The notes: generated from the letters alone by a model not told the origin. A DNA stretch of 64,000 nt from Chitinophagaceae bacterium (GCA_016786885.1 JAEUVO010000022.1:1-64000); one strand, 5' to 3'. Positions 1-9,475 are shown, numbered from the stretch's first letter. Program-made: numbers and translations.

Positions 1-71
1 TCTATGGATACAATACGATCTGGATCGACAAAGAAGATGATCCTTATGCGTATGGGTTCCAGGTGATTTGA
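1..71 (+). CDS. C-terminal end of an unidentified protein (partial)
   Basis: Reading from base 3, an open frame runs in from the window edge and stops at TGA 69-71. It encodes about 22 residues rich in aromatic and acidic residues (Tyr-Gly-Tyr-Asn-Thr-Ile-Trp, later Asp-Pro-Tyr-Ala-Tyr-Gly-Phe). The composition is protein-like and the other two frames look poorer. The following 93 bases before the next gene show no terminator, so it may share a transcript with the oxidoreductase. No function can be assigned from this fragment. Confidence 0.5.
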   Translation, partial: YGYNTIWIDKEDDPYAYGFQVI

Positions 72-164
72 ATGGTAAGTGGTGAGTAGAGAAACCGGCA
101 GTGTAATCTGCGAAAAGATCTGCGAAAATCTGCGGGAAAACTATAACAAGCATAATCGATAAAT

Positions 165-1499
165 ATGTCCTCAAGAAAAAAATTTTTATACCAGGCTTCG
201 GCGCTAACCGCAGGTAGCATTCTTGCTTCTTCTTTTGGTAATGATGTGTTTGCCATTTTCAAAAACAGGATAGCCCCGTCTGACCGGTTGAATGTAGGCG
301 TTATCGGTATCAATGGAATGGGCTGGAGCAACCTGAAAGCGATACTGAAAGTACCTGGAGTAAACCTGGTGGCTTTGTGTGATATAGATAAAAATGTATT
401 AGATAAGCGAATGAATGAACTGGCTTCGATGAATGTGGATGCTTCCAAAGTAAAAGCATTTGCTGACCACCGCCAGTTGCTCGATATGAAAGAAGTGGAT
501 GCGGTCATCATTGGCACACCCGATCACTGGCATTGTTTGCAGATGGTGGATGCATGCCGGGCAGGTAAAGATGTATATGTAGAAAAGCCGTTGGGCAATT
601 CTATTGAAGAATGCCGCATTATGATGACTGCACAAAAGAAATATAATAGAGTAGTTCAGGCGGGACAGTGGCAAAGAAGCCAGCAGCATTTTAAAGATGC
701 CGTTGATTTCTTGCATGCTGGTCAGCTGGGAAATATCCGCACGGTAAAAGTGTGGTGTTATGTGGGATGGAAAAAACCTATTCCTTTTGTACCGGATAGT
801 GAAGCGCCGGCAGGAGTGGATTATAACCGCTGGCTTGGACCTGCCAGGATGCGCCCTTTCAATGCCAACCGGTTTCATTTTACTTTTCGCTGGTTCTGGG
901 ATTATGCCGGTGGCCTGATGACAGACTGGGGAGTCCATTTACTGGATTATGCATTGATCGGTATGAAGGCCACGGTTCCTCAATCCATCAGTGCATTGGG
1001 CGGCAATTTTGCTGATCCTTCTTCGCCGCAGGAAACTCCGGACACGATGAGTGCATTGTACCAGTTCGATAAATTCAATTTACAATGGGAACATACTATT
1101 GGTATTGAAGGCGGCATGAATAAGACGAGTCATGGAATTGCTTTTGTAGGAGATAATGGTACTCTTGCCCTTGACAGGAGCGGATGGGAAGTGATGGAAG
1201 AGCCTAAAAGTGAAAAGAAAGCGAAAGTGGAAAGAAAAAAATCGGTGGACAACGGGCTGGATAAGCACATGGAAAATTTTGTGAGTGTGATTCGCTCCCG
1301 GAAAATGGATGAACTGAAATGTTCTGTTGAAGAAGCATCACATATTGCGGTGCTGAGCCAGATGGGTAATATTGCTTTCCGCACAGGAAAAAAACTAAAC
1401 TGGGATAAAGTGAAAGAAAAATTTACGGATGAGGCGGTGAATAAAAAATATATGGCAGCCCCGTATTATAACGGATATAAATTGCCAAAGATCGGCTGA
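165..1499 (+). CDS. Gfo/Idh/MocA-family NAD(P)-dependent oxidoreductase, exported
   Basis: A 444-residue protein. The N-terminus (Ser-Arg-Lys-Lys-Phe-Leu, then a hydrophobic stretch to about residue 30) resembles a Tat-type signal in which the second Arg is Lys, typical of exported members of this family in Bacteroidota. A Rossmann nucleotide-binding segment with GxNGxG lies at about 43-55. The family signature Glu-Lys-Pro, whose Lys is catalytic, lies near 139. The rest matches the C-terminal alpha/beta substrate domain and contains a Trp-rich stretch (RFHFTFRWFWDYAGG). Relatives oxidise or reduce sugars, inositols or related polyols, and some are GH109-type glycosidases. The substrate cannot be read here. 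It starts the first plus-strand cluster. Confidence 0.9.
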   Translation: MSSRKKFLYQASALTAGSILASSFGNDVFAIFKNRIAPSDRLNVGVIGINGMGWSNLKAILKVPGVNLVALCDIDKNVLDKRMNELASMNVDASKVKAFADHRQLLDMKEVDAVIIGTPDHWHCLQMVDACRAGKDVYVEKPLGNSIEECRIMMTAQKKYNRVVQAGQWQRSQQHFKDAVDFLHAGQLGNIRTVKVWCYVGWKKPIPFVPDSEAPAGVDYNRWLGPARMRPFNANRFHFTFRWFWDYAGGLMTDWGVHLLDYALIGMKATVPQSISALGGNFADPSSPQETPDTMSALYQFDKFNLQWEHTIGIEGGMNKTSHGIAFVGDNGTLALDRSGWEVMEEPKSEKKAKVERKKSVDNGLDKHMENFVSVIRSRKMDELKCSVEEASHIAVLSQMGNIAFRTGKKLNWDKVKEKFTDEAVNKKYMAAPYYNGYKLPKIG

Positions 1500-1527
1500 T
1501 AAAAGAACAAAACAGGGAAGAAGAATT

Positions 1528-2496
1528 TTGAAAACCACATTATCATTTCTTATTGTATCAGTTTTAATTGCAGCGATGGGTTGCAAGGATGAAAAGCAAT
1601 CCCCGGCAGAGGCTGTAAAAAAATCACTCCCGGAGAAATTTATTGTTGTGCTTGGTGTGGCACAGGATGCCGGTTATCCCCAGGCGGGTTGTGAGAAAGA
1701 ATGTTGTAAAGTTTACTACGAAGGGAAAGAGGAAAAAAAGCTGGTCACCTGTCTTGCACTGGTTGACAGGATGACGAGTCAATACTGGTTATTTGAAGCA
1801 ACGCCTGATATTACACTGCAGTTAAAGAATGTCCAGTCTTATATTACAAATGCTCCCAACTATTCACCCGACGGAATTTTTATCACTCATGCACATATCG
1901 GTCATTATACAGGGTTGATGCAGTTGGGCAGAGAGGCAATGGGAACAAAGAATATCCCGGTTTATGCAATGCCCCGGCTGGATTCTTTTTTGCAGAACAA
2001 TGGTCCATGGAGCCAGTTGGTACAACTTAATAATATCAAATTGCAGCCCCTGCAGGCAGGCAGCACTGTTCAGTTGAACGCATCTTTTAAAGTAACACCG
2101 GTTAAAGTGCCGCACCGGGATGAGTTTTCAGAAACTGTGGGTTTCATCATTCAAAACGATAAAAAGAAAGTTCTTTTCATCCCTGATATTGACAAATGGG
2201 AAAAATGGGAGAGGGATATTGTTACAGAAATCGGAAAAGTGGATATGGCCCTGCTTGACGGTACATTTTATAAGAACGGTGAACTGCCCGGCCGTGATAT
2301 GAGCGAAGTGCCGCATCCTTTTGTGGAAGAGAGCATGCAAAAATTTTCATCCCTAACTTCGGCGGAGAAATCAAAGATCGTATTCATTCATTTCAATCAT
2401 ACCAACCCGCTGCTGAAGAAACAATCTGCCGAAAAAGAAAAAGTAAAAAGGGATGGTTTTGCTGTGGCAGAGGAAAGAATGATTATTGAATTATAA
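1528..2496 (+). CDS. PqqB-like metallo-beta-lactamase-fold lipoprotein
   Basis: A 322-residue protein with a TTG start preceded by GGGAAG. Residues 1-18 form a lipoprotein signal ending Ala-Ala-Met-Gly-Cys, so it is probably anchored to a membrane. A Cys-rich stretch after GYPQAGC resembles the zinc-site region of PqqB. The metal motif reads His-Ala-His-Ile-Gly-His (121-126), with Gly where classical MBL enzymes have Asp. Later candidate ligands are HRDE and HFNHTN near the C-terminus. No other pqq gene is nearby, so a role in PQQ synthesis is unlikely; a hydrolase or oxidoreductase role is more probable. It follows the Gfo/Idh/MocA gene by 28 bases. Confidence 0.8.
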   Translation: MKTTLSFLIVSVLIAAMGCKDEKQSPAEAVKKSLPEKFIVVLGVAQDAGYPQAGCEKECCKVYYEGKEEKKLVTCLALVDRMTSQYWLFEATPDITLQLKNVQSYITNAPNYSPDGIFITHAHIGHYTGLMQLGREAMGTKNIPVYAMPRLDSFLQNNGPWSQLVQLNNIKLQPLQAGSTVQLNASFKVTPVKVPHRDEFSETVGFIIQNDKKKVLFIPDIDKWEKWERDIVTEIGKVDMALLDGTFYKNGELPGRDMSEVPHPFVEESMQKFSSLTSAEKSKIVFIHFNHTNPLLKKQSAEKEKVKRDGFAVAEERMIIEL

Positions 2497-2511
2497 TAGT
2501 TGTTATTAATT

Positions 2512-3762
2512 ATGAGAGTAATAGTTATCGGCGGAGGTATCATTGGTTTAAGTTCGGCATTGTATTTACAAAGATCTGGCTGGGAGGTGACTGTCCTTGA
2601 TAAAGGAGATTTTTCAGATAATTGTTCTTATGGCAATGCGGGTTATATCTGTCCCAGTCATTTCATCCCCTTAGCTACTCCCGGCATCGTAAAGAAAGGA
2701 TTGAAATGGATGTGGAATTCCAAAAGCCCTTTTTATGTACAGCCACGGTTAGACTGGAACCTTATCAGTTGGGGATTGAAGTTTATGAAAAGTGCGAATG
2801 CAAAACAGGTGGAGGCGGCCGCAGTGCCATTAAGAGACATTGCGATAATCAGTAAAAAAGAGTATGAGGAATGGACGAAGACCCCGGGGTTTGATTTTGC
2901 TTATGAACATAAAGGGCTGCTTGAAATATTTCAAACCGCTGAGGCGGAAGAACATGTTCATCATACTTTGGAGAAAGCACATCAACTGGGGCTGACCGAT
3001 ACCGTGATCTTAAGCAAGGAAGAATTAACTAAACTGGAACCTCATACAACAATCAGTGGTATCGGGGCCTTATTTTTTAAATGCGATGCACATTGCTACC
3101 CGAATAAGCTGATGAGTAACCTGATCAGTTATTTACAATCAGCAGGTGTGAAGCTGGTAAGTAATAGTGAGGTGACAGGATTTGAAACTCAAAAGGGGAA
3201 AATAAAAAAAATAATCACTCCGAATGCCGGATATGAAGCTGATGAAGTAGTAGTAGCCACCGGTTCGTGGGGAAAACAAACAGCGAAACTGCTGGGAGTA
3301 AATATTCCACTGATGCCGGGCCGTGGTTATTCGGTTACCTTGGAGAATTCTCTGTATAAAATAAATTATCCCGCCATTCTGGTGGAAGGAAGAGTAGCTA
3401 TGACACCCATGGATGGAAATAAGATACGGTTTGGAGGCACGATGGAGATCACTTCGCATAAAACACCAGTAAGAATGAACAGGGTACAGGGCATACTGGA
3501 TGCGGTAAAAAGTTTCTATCCTGAGTTTGATGTGCCGTTGCCGCCAAAGGAAAAGATATGGTACGGTTACCGTCCCTGTTCGGCCGACGGGTTGCCTTAT
3601 ATAGGAAGAGCCAAAAAATATCAAAACCTCGTATTGGCTACCGGGCACTCTATGCTGGGGTTGAGCTTGGGGGCAGGCACAGGTAAGATTGTTGCGGAGG
3701 TTATCAACAATCAACAACCATCCATGGATATTTCAGCTTTTGATCCTCATCGTTTTTCCTGA
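2512..3762 (+). CDS. DadA-like FAD-dependent amino-acid dehydrogenase/oxidase
   Basis: A 416-residue protein of the DAO superfamily. The ADP-binding beta-alpha-beta motif (VIVIGGGIIGLSSALYL) lies at the very N-terminus, ending with the acidic residue (LDKGD) that contacts FAD ribose. The C-terminus has the second FAD motif (RPCSADGLPYIGR, then ATGHSMLGLSLGAGTG). Length and layout match D-amino-acid dehydrogenase small subunit and glycine/D-amino-acid oxidases. I chose ATG 2512 over an in-frame TTG at 2500 because the fold motif begins immediately there. It lies 15 bases after the PqqB-like gene, so they probably share a transcript. Substrate unknown. Confidence 0.88.
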   Translation: MRVIVIGGGIIGLSSALYLQRSGWEVTVLDKGDFSDNCSYGNAGYICPSHFIPLATPGIVKKGLKWMWNSKSPFYVQPRLDWNLISWGLKFMKSANAKQVEAAAVPLRDIAIISKKEYEEWTKTPGFDFAYEHKGLLEIFQTAEAEEHVHHTLEKAHQLGLTDTVILSKEELTKLEPHTTISGIGALFFKCDAHCYPNKLMSNLISYLQSAGVKLVSNSEVTGFETQKGKIKKIITPNAGYEADEVVVATGSWGKQTAKLLGVNIPLMPGRGYSVTLENSLYKINYPAILVEGRVAMTPMDGNKIRFGGTMEITSHKTPVRMNRVQGILDAVKSFYPEFDVPLPPKEKIWYGYRPCSADGLPYIGRAKKYQNLVLATGHSMLGLSLGAGTGKIVAEVINNQQPSMDISAFDPHRFS

Positions 3763-3793
3763 GTTCAGTAACTTTAACATTCAAACCATAATA

Positions 3794-4624
3794 ATGAAAC
3801 AGTTATTACTTTTTGTTTCCGCTTTTTTACTTGCATTTATCACTAAGGCACAAACGCACCAGCTGGTAAAAAAATGGGAGACCGATACGGTGTTCAAAGT
3901 ACCTGAGTCCGTTTTATATGATCCCGATCACCAGTTATTATATGTAGCCAATATTGATGGCAAACAACCATGGGAAAAGGACGGTGCCGGTTCTATTGGT
4001 AAAATGGATGTAACCGGAAAAGTGATCGATGCTGAATGGATCACCGGTTTCAATGCTCCAAAAGGTATGGGACTGTATCATCACACCCTGTATGTAGCTG
4101 ATGTGGACAGGGTAGTGGTGGTAGACCTGCACCAGGGAAAAATCATTTCATTTATTGAAGTGTCCGGTTCACAAGCTTTGAATGATATTACCATTGATGC
4201 AAATGGTGTGATCTATGTTTCTGATTCGAGAGGTAAGAAAATTTACCGCATTAAGGACGGTGTTCCATCCGTGTACCTCGAAAACCTGAAAGGGCCCAAC
4301 GGGCTGCTGGTGCGGGGAAATGATTTCTATGTGCTTGACCAGGGCGGTATGTATAAAGTGAATGCTGATAAATCGCTGGCACTTGTAACGGATGGAATGG
4401 AAGGCGGAACAGATGGTATTGAGAATGTAACCGGTAATGATTTCATTATTTCCTGCTGGGCTGGTGTGATCTGGTATGTAAATGCCGATGGCAGTAAGGA
4501 AAAGTTACTGGATACAAGGGATCAGAAAATAAATACAGCGGATATTGGCTTTGACCCGGTAACCAAAACGGTGTTTGTTCCTACTTTCTGGAAAAATTCC
4601 GTAGTGGCATATGAAGTAAAATAA
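3794..4624 (+). CDS. Secreted SMP-30/gluconolactonase-like beta-propeller protein
   Basis: A 276-residue protein. Residues 1-20 are a signal peptide ending Lys-Ala-Gln. The rest has repeated propeller-like strands (VLYDPDHQLLYVANID, GLYHHTLYVADVD, ITIDANGVIYVSDS, NGLLVRGNDFYVLDQGG), the pattern of the SMP-30/gluconolaconase/NHL group. Such proteins bind Ca2+ and hydrolyse lactones or serve as scaffolds. The open frame extends upstream into the previous gene, but the signal peptide fixes the start at ATG 3794. Activity cannot be confirmed from sequence alone. Confidence 0.75.
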   Translation: MKQLLLFVSAFLLAFITKAQTHQLVKKWETDTVFKVPESVLYDPDHQLLYVANIDGKQPWEKDGAGSIGKMDVTGKVIDAEWITGFNAPKGMGLYHHTLYVADVDRVVVVDLHQGKIISFIEVSGSQALNDITIDANGVIYVSDSRGKKIYRIKDGVPSVYLENLKGPNGLLVRGNDFYVLDQGGMYKVNADKSLALVTDGMEGGTDGIENVTGNDFIISCWAGVIWYVNADGSKEKLLDTRDQKINTADIGFDPVTKTVFVPTFWKNSVVAYEVK

Positions 4625-4644
4625 AGTTAATCTTGAAACAACGA

Positions 4645-4676
4645 TTGCTTTAAGAGTATAACTGTTTCTATTTTTG
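4645..4676 (+). promoter_or_regulatory. Predicted Bacteroidota promoter of bshC
   Basis: A TTG at 4645-4647 (-33 element) is followed after 21 bases by TATTTTTG at 4669-4676, a full match to the Bacteroidota -7 consensus TAnnTTTG. The ATG of bshC is only 8 bases further on, so the leader would be very short or absent. Confidence 0.6.
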
Positions 4677-4683
4677 TGTGTTT

Positions 4684-6285
4684 ATGAATTGTACATCTAC
4701 CCGATTACCTTACCGGCAAACAGGAGCTTTCACAAAGATCGCCATGGATTATATTGACCAGGCAGAATCACTGAAGCCATTTTTTGCTCATCCGTCAACC
4801 ATACAGGGTATTCAGAAAGCAATTGATAATCGGAAAAAATTTTCCACCAACCGGGAATTACTGGTACAGGAATTAAAAAAGCAATACAAAGGAACCGCAG
4901 CCGGAGATAAAGTATCAAAGAGTATTGAATTGCTATTATCAGCTGATACTTTTACCGTAACGACCGCCCACCAGAATAATATTTTCTCAGGCCCGTTATA
5001 TTTCATATATAAGATATTGCATGCCATTAAACTGGCTGACAGTTTGAAAACCAATTTGCCCCAATACAATTTTGTTCCTGTTTTTTATATCGGTTCCGAG
5101 GATGCAGACCTCGAAGAACTGAATCATATTCATCTGGGAGGTGAGAAATTAGCCTGGAATACAAAACAAACCGGGGCTGTCGGAAGAATGAAAGTTGACA
5201 AAGAACTGTTGAAGCTGATAGCAATAATGGAAGGGCAATTGATGGTGCATCCATATGGGAATGAAATAGTTTCATTATTGAAACAATGCTACAAAGAAGG
5301 CGACACCCTCATGCAGGCAACATTTCAATTGGTGAATGCTTTGTTCGCAGAATATGGCCTTATCGTGGTGTTGCCGGATAACCCGGCGTTGAAAAAGCAG
5401 ATGATACTTTTGTTCAGGGATGAATTATTGAACCAGCAATCTGCTGACATTGTTGAAGCGACAGCTAATAAATTGGAAAATGCGGGTTATAAAGTGCAGG
5501 CCAGTGGCAGAGAGATAAATTTGTTCTACCTGAAAGATGATCTGCGAAACAGGATTGAGTTGAAGAATGGTAAATACTATGTAGTAGATACAACTCTCCG
5601 TTTTACTGAGGATGAGATATTGCAGGAGTTGGAACAACATCCTGAACGTTTCAGTCCCAATGTTATTTTAAGGGGATTATATGAAGAAACGATCTTGCCG
5701 AATATTGTTTTTATTGGAGGAGGGGGAGAAACAGCATACTGGCTGCAGTTAAAGAGCTTGTTTGAGAATTATAAAATTCCTTTCCCTGTACTGGTGTTGC
5801 GTAATTCTTTTTTACTGCTGGAACGAAAATGGCAGGAGGCTATCAATAAACTTGATTTTACTATCGAGGATTTCTTTTTTCCGGAAAGGGAGCTGATGAA
5901 TAAACTGGTGGAACGGGACAGTAAGAATGAAACCAAACTGAATGGTTCTTTATCGGAACTGGAAAGATTATATGAATCGTTTAAAAAACAGGCGGCAGCA
6001 GTGGATACGACACTGGAAAAACATGTAGATGCATTGAAGTCACAAACAGTTTACCGCCTGCAGGAACTGGAGAAGAAAATGTTGCGGGCAGAAAAAAGAA
6101 AATTCAGTGACCAGCAACGACAAATACAATCAATAAAGACACATTTGTTTCCCGGTAATGGATTGCAGGAGCGGAATGAAAATATCAGTTATTACTTCGC
6201 CAAATATGGCAGAGGAATTATTCAAGCCTTATATGATAATTCGCTGACACTTGAACAGGAATTCGTTATCCTTTCAGAAAAGTGA
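4684..6285 (+). CDS. bshC: Bacillithiol biosynthesis cysteine-adding enzyme BshC
   Basis: A 533-residue protein, the usual BshC length. It carries the family's N-terminal Rossmann core with a GPLYFIYKILHAIKLAD segment, then FVPVFYIGSEDADLEELNHI, where BshC proteins have a conserved P-V-F-W-I-x-S-E-D-x-D-x-E-E pattern. A long helical coiled-coil region occupies about 420-490, as in the known BshC structure. BshC is thought to add cysteine to glucosaminyl-malate in the last step of bacillithiol synthesis, in the cytoplasm. bshB1 (35105) and a YfiT-type transferase (24827) in this window belong to the same thiol system. ATG 4684 is preferred to an upstream GTG because of the promoter position. 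Confidence 0.93.
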   Translation: MNCTSTRLPYRQTGAFTKIAMDYIDQAESLKPFFAHPSTIQGIQKAIDNRKKFSTNRELLVQELKKQYKGTAAGDKVSKSIELLLSADTFTVTTAHQNNIFSGPLYFIYKILHAIKLADSLKTNLPQYNFVPVFYIGSEDADLEELNHIHLGGEKLAWNTKQTGAVGRMKVDKELLKLIAIMEGQLMVHPYGNEIVSLLKQCYKEGDTLMQATFQLVNALFAEYGLIVVLPDNPALKKQMILLFRDELLNQQSADIVEATANKLENAGYKVQASGREINLFYLKDDLRNRIELKNGKYYVVDTTLRFTEDEILQELEQHPERFSPNVILRGLYEETILPNIVFIGGGGETAYWLQLKSLFENYKIPFPVLVLRNSFLLLERKWQEAINKLDFTIEDFFFPERELMNKLVERDSKNETKLNGSLSELERLYESFKKQAAAVDTTLEKHVDALKSQTVYRLQELEKKMLRAEKRKFSDQQRQIQSIKTHLFPGNGLQERNENISYYFAKYGRGIIQALYDNSLTLEQEFVILSEK

Positions 6286-6290
6286 TTTCA

Positions 6291-8471
6291 TTATCTCTTC
6301 CTCAAATAAATATTCAGCGTAAATGATTGCTTCTTTAATGATGAAAGGGCGGTTGTATAAGGGGAGATCACTGTTTCATCCTTCCATTCTGAAAGTCCGG
6401 CAGAGTATTTTATCTCTGGAGATAAAATGATACCGGCTTTTGGCATGCCGATATCAAGCCCTAATCCGGCATCGGCTATAAACAGAGATTTTTTTACCGA
6501 TATAATTTCTGCAGTAGCATTACTTTGCCCCAGCAAATAATTAAAGGAAGGTCCCAGTGAAAAATAAGGAACAGTATTACGGTTGCCTAACCGGATGATA
6601 AGTGGCAGAGAAGCAGTAATGGAATTCGTTTCTATTGATACGGTCTCAATTGTTATCGGTCCGCCGGTTCCTGATCTTCGCTGAAAGTCTATACTGGTCT
6701 TGTCAAACGAAAGAGAAACAGTCGGACGTATAGATACCGCTGTACCAAGTTGTGCCTGGAATAGTAAACCAAGATTAAATGTACCAGCGCTGGCCGGGTC
6801 AATGCCTGCAAAGCCGGTATTGGTATTACCAGAATAGCCGGGGTTTGACCTGGTGATGCCTCCGCCTATAGAAATTCCAAAACTATTTTTCCTTGCCGGC
6901 TTTTTATTACTATCATTTTTCTTACTGTTCTCAGTCGCTTTTTTTACCAGTGCAAGGGTAGTGGCAGCACAGATCCATTTTGGGGCAATCCGGGTTGCCT
7001 TTTCTGCATAAAATTGTGCACTATCCAGCCGGTTATTGGTAAGATGCAATGTGGCCAGCCTGTTAAGGATATAAGCGGCATCAGGATTTACAGCTAATGC
7101 TGCATAGGCAAATTGAAAAGCAGTAGCCACATCAGGGTATGCACCACTGGCTTTCAGGAAATACATCCTTCCTGATAAAGAGCTGGCAAAATCCTCTTCT
7201 TCTTCACGAAGTATAGTAATAGCTTTCTCCAACCTGGCTCCCGCTTCATTGTTTTGTTGTTTTTCTTTATCGGTCAGTTCTCCGCAATCAAGATAACGGT
7301 TCACCAATGCCTGTGCATAGTTGATATATTCTACGGTAAGGGTTGATCTCGCATCGAGGGTATATGGATTTTCAGGAAATTTTATACTTAGTTGCTGATA
7401 AAAGAATTCTGCTGATTCGTTACCGGTAATATTATTGTTCCTGATGGCCTGGTTGAATTTGTTATACATATCCAACAATGTGGTATCCACAATTAAGTCT
7501 TTTTTCGTTATATCAATAGTTCCATGAAAAGAATTTCCTGGTCCCCGTTGCTGCATTCTCTTTGTCTGTAACCATTTTTCAAGGTAAGCAGTATTGACGG
7601 TGCTTATTACTTTCTCACTGTTCTCATCACAACAGAAATAAGGCTCCTGTTTTCTTTTAAATCGTTGCAATGCGACAGACGGTACATTGCTTTCCACATA
7701 CTTTTTTATTTCCTGGAAGGTAACTTTATTATCAGTTGCACTGATGGAGTCAGCTACTCCGCTAAGGCCATCAACAAGGTACCAGGTAAAGAGGCCGTGA
7801 CCATTACCAATGGACGAATCTTCCAGCGATTCCTGCCCGGCGGCAGTGGCCAGCATCATTATTTCGCCGGCTTTTTTTTGTGAGACAGCCGTATTTAAAA
7901 AATTCATCCCTTCATTACCACCAGGTAATTCGCTGGTTCGGCAGGCATCCATGATGAAAAATACTTCTACTCCCCGGGATGTTTCGGCTGCTATCTTCTT
8001 TTTCAGGTTGTATAGCTGGATAGCGCCACCGGCGAGATAGTTATTCTTATCGCCTCCGGGGTTGCAATCATAACTCAAAAAGAAGAATTGGTCTTCATCA
8101 ATGGCATCGCCGTGACCGGCAAGGTAGATAAAAAGGCGATCACCCCTTTGCAGTTTTTTGGCTTTCAGCCACTGAAAGCCTTTGGACCAGAAAACAGAAT
8201 TGATAGCCTGTTCATTCAGCAGGCAAAAAATATTTTCGTCTCTCACACTACCGCCACCCGGAGATTTCAAATAATCACGGAATAGTTCTGCATCTTTATC
8301 AGCATAAGTAAGCGGACGGATATATTTATATGTTGAAATGCCCATAATGAGAGCAAATGTCTGTGGTCCCCGGTTGCTGGTATCTCTGTATTGAAGCGGA
8401 GTTTGCCCGCTGACTGTTGTTAATCCTGCTGCAAAATATATAAGAAGAAGAATGCCGGGAACTTTTCTCAT
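6291..8471 (-). CDS. Exported caspase-family (C14) protein with TPR region and C-terminal beta-barrel-like domain
   Basis: A 726-residue protein. Residues 1-23 form a signal peptide ending Ser-Gly-Gln. A peptidase C14 (caspase/metacaspase) domain covers about 35-260, with the catalytic dyad visible as His120 (LAGHGD) and Cys177 (MDACRTSE). Residues about 330-520 are helical and TPR-like (AATAFQFAYAALAVNPDAAY, then a second similar block). Residues about 535-726 alternate glycine and aromatic residues (FGISIGGGITRSNPGYSG, NIYLRKR end) like an OmpA/PorT-type outer-membrane barrel. The exported caspase-plus-barrel layout is unusual. It is convergent with bshC, 5 bases apart. Function unknown; proteolysis of envelope or surface substrates is inference. 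Confidence 0.85.
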   Translation of the reverse strand: MRKVPGILLLIYFAAGLTTVSGQTPLQYRDTSNRGPQTFALIMGISTYKYIRPLTYADKDAELFRDYLKSPGGGSVRDENIFCLLNEQAINSVFWSKGFQWLKAKKLQRGDRLFIYLAGHGDAIDEDQFFFLSYDCNPGGDKNNYLAGGAIQLYNLKKKIAAETSRGVEVFFIMDACRTSELPGGNEGMNFLNTAVSQKKAGEIMMLATAAGQESLEDSSIGNGHGLFTWYLVDGLSGVADSISATDNKVTFQEIKKYVESNVPSVALQRFKRKQEPYFCCDENSEKVISTVNTAYLEKWLQTKRMQQRGPGNSFHGTIDITKKDLIVDTTLLDMYNKFNQAIRNNNITGNESAEFFYQQLSIKFPENPYTLDARSTLTVEYINYAQALVNRYLDCGELTDKEKQQNNEAGARLEKAITILREEEEDFASSLSGRMYFLKASGAYPDVATAFQFAYAALAVNPDAAYILNRLATLHLTNNRLDSAQFYAEKATRIAPKWICAATTLALVKKATENSKKNDSNKKPARKNSFGISIGGGITRSNPGYSGNTNTGFAGIDPASAGTFNLGLLFQAQLGTAVSIRPTVSLSFDKTSIDFQRRSGTGGPITIETVSIETNSITASLPLIIRLGNRNTVPYFSLGPSFNYLLGQSNATAEIISVKKSLFIADAGLGLDIGMPKAGIILSPEIKYSAGLSEWKDETVISPYTTALSSLKKQSFTLNIYLRKR

Positions 8472-8542
8472 AAATACGGGTTGAGTTGGCAGGTAATGTT
8501 TAGGTAACAGTAAAATACTACATTTTTTAAACTTACTGCTAA

Positions 8543-9475
8543 CTAATCTTTAGAAAGAGATAGTGTAAACAGTGTACTGCTTCCATTGTCGTTATCTGCT
8601 GCCAGCAGCAATGTGAATGATTTTTCATCTTCCTGCAGTATACAAACGGATTCGATCTTCTGCCCTTTGAAACGGGAGTCAACTTCTTCCAGGTCAACGA
8701 TCGTAGTGGGGTTAATGGCTTTCCATTTCTTTTTAGAAGAAATATTATCAACGATCCAGAGATAGCTTTTGCCTATTGTCCCGTCATCAATATTGTTGCG
8801 GGTATCTTCTGTAGAAACTGTTATCAGCAGTTTGTCTGTTTTAGCGGAATAAGCAAGCCCCGATACACCATTGAAAACTGTGCTGTCAGTATTTGTGCCC
8901 AGGTGGATCAGGCTGATTGGAGCATTGGCCTGGTTTGTCCAAAAATCATTTTTGGTAATGATGAGCATATTCTTTCTGTAGGATTTATTTCCCCGGTTAG
9001 TAATGGCCATGTAACCCGGAATATGACAAAGACCTTCTATGTTAATTTCATCAATGCCATTTGCTTTTAGCCGGTAGTAAAAACTGTCTAACGACAGGCT
9101 GTCTTTTTGTTTGGATATGGGGTCGATAAGCCAGCCGGCATTACGATAGGGGGCTACAGAGCCTGAGCCAAGCAGCAGTAATTTATTATTAGCTGTGACA
9201 GCAATAGATTCAATATCGGGCTTGATGGCTTTGGGAATTTTCTTCTTCGGGAAAGAATAAAGTGTAATAGAATCTTTTATGGCCAGGTTGCTGTCCAGTA
9301 TCAGTATATATTTCGCATCATCTCCGATTATGTAAACATGATTATTGAGATATTCAATGCCGGAAGCAGAAGGATAGTTGGGTAGTAGGTTTATTTTTTT
9401 AAGAATTTCATCGTCATTTGAACATGAACAGAAGATTAGAACTATGAACGAAAAACCTTTGATTAAGTAACTCAT
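8543..9475 (-). CDS. DUF6929-like secreted lipoprotein
   Basis: A 310-residue protein. The N-terminus is a lipoprotein signal (IVLIFCSCS), with Cys near residue 17-19. The body has repeated beta-propeller-like strands (ASGIEYLNNHVYIIGDDAKYI, DIESIAVTANNKLLLLGSG, INIEGLCHIPGYMAITNRGN, VSGLAYSAKTDKLLITVSTE). I believe it matches the DUF6929 family of Bacteroidota proteins, but this is from memory of the family's pattern. It lies 71 bases upstream of the caspase-family gene on the same strand and 3 bases downstream of the membrane-protein gene at 9479. Role unknown. Confidence 0.65.
   Translation of the reverse strand: MSYLIKGFSFIVLIFCSCSNDDEILKKINLLPNYPSASGIEYLNNHVYIIGDDAKYILILDSNLAIKDSITLYSFPKKKIPKAIKPDIESIAVTANNKLLLLGSGSVAPYRNAGWLIDPISKQKDSLSLDSFYYRLKANGIDEINIEGLCHIPGYMAITNRGNKSYRKNMLIITKNDFWTNQANAPISLIHLGTNTDSTVFNGVSGLAYSAKTDKLLITVSTEDTRNNIDDGTIGKSYLWIVDNISSKKKWKAINPTTIVDLEEVDSRFKGQKIESVCILQEDEKSFTLLLAADNDNGSSTLFTLSLSKD

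Noticed and set aside
399..938. Open frame of about 179 codons on the minus strand, inside the Gfo/Idh/MocA gene
   Set aside because: It lies wholly within a clear plus-strand gene and its product has no plausible features; a shadow of the real frame.
3139..3717. Open frame of about 192 codons on the minus strand, inside the FAD oxidoreductase gene
   Set aside because: Overlaps the confident FAD protein over its full length; composition is Tyr/Arg/Ser-rich and typical of an antisense shadow.
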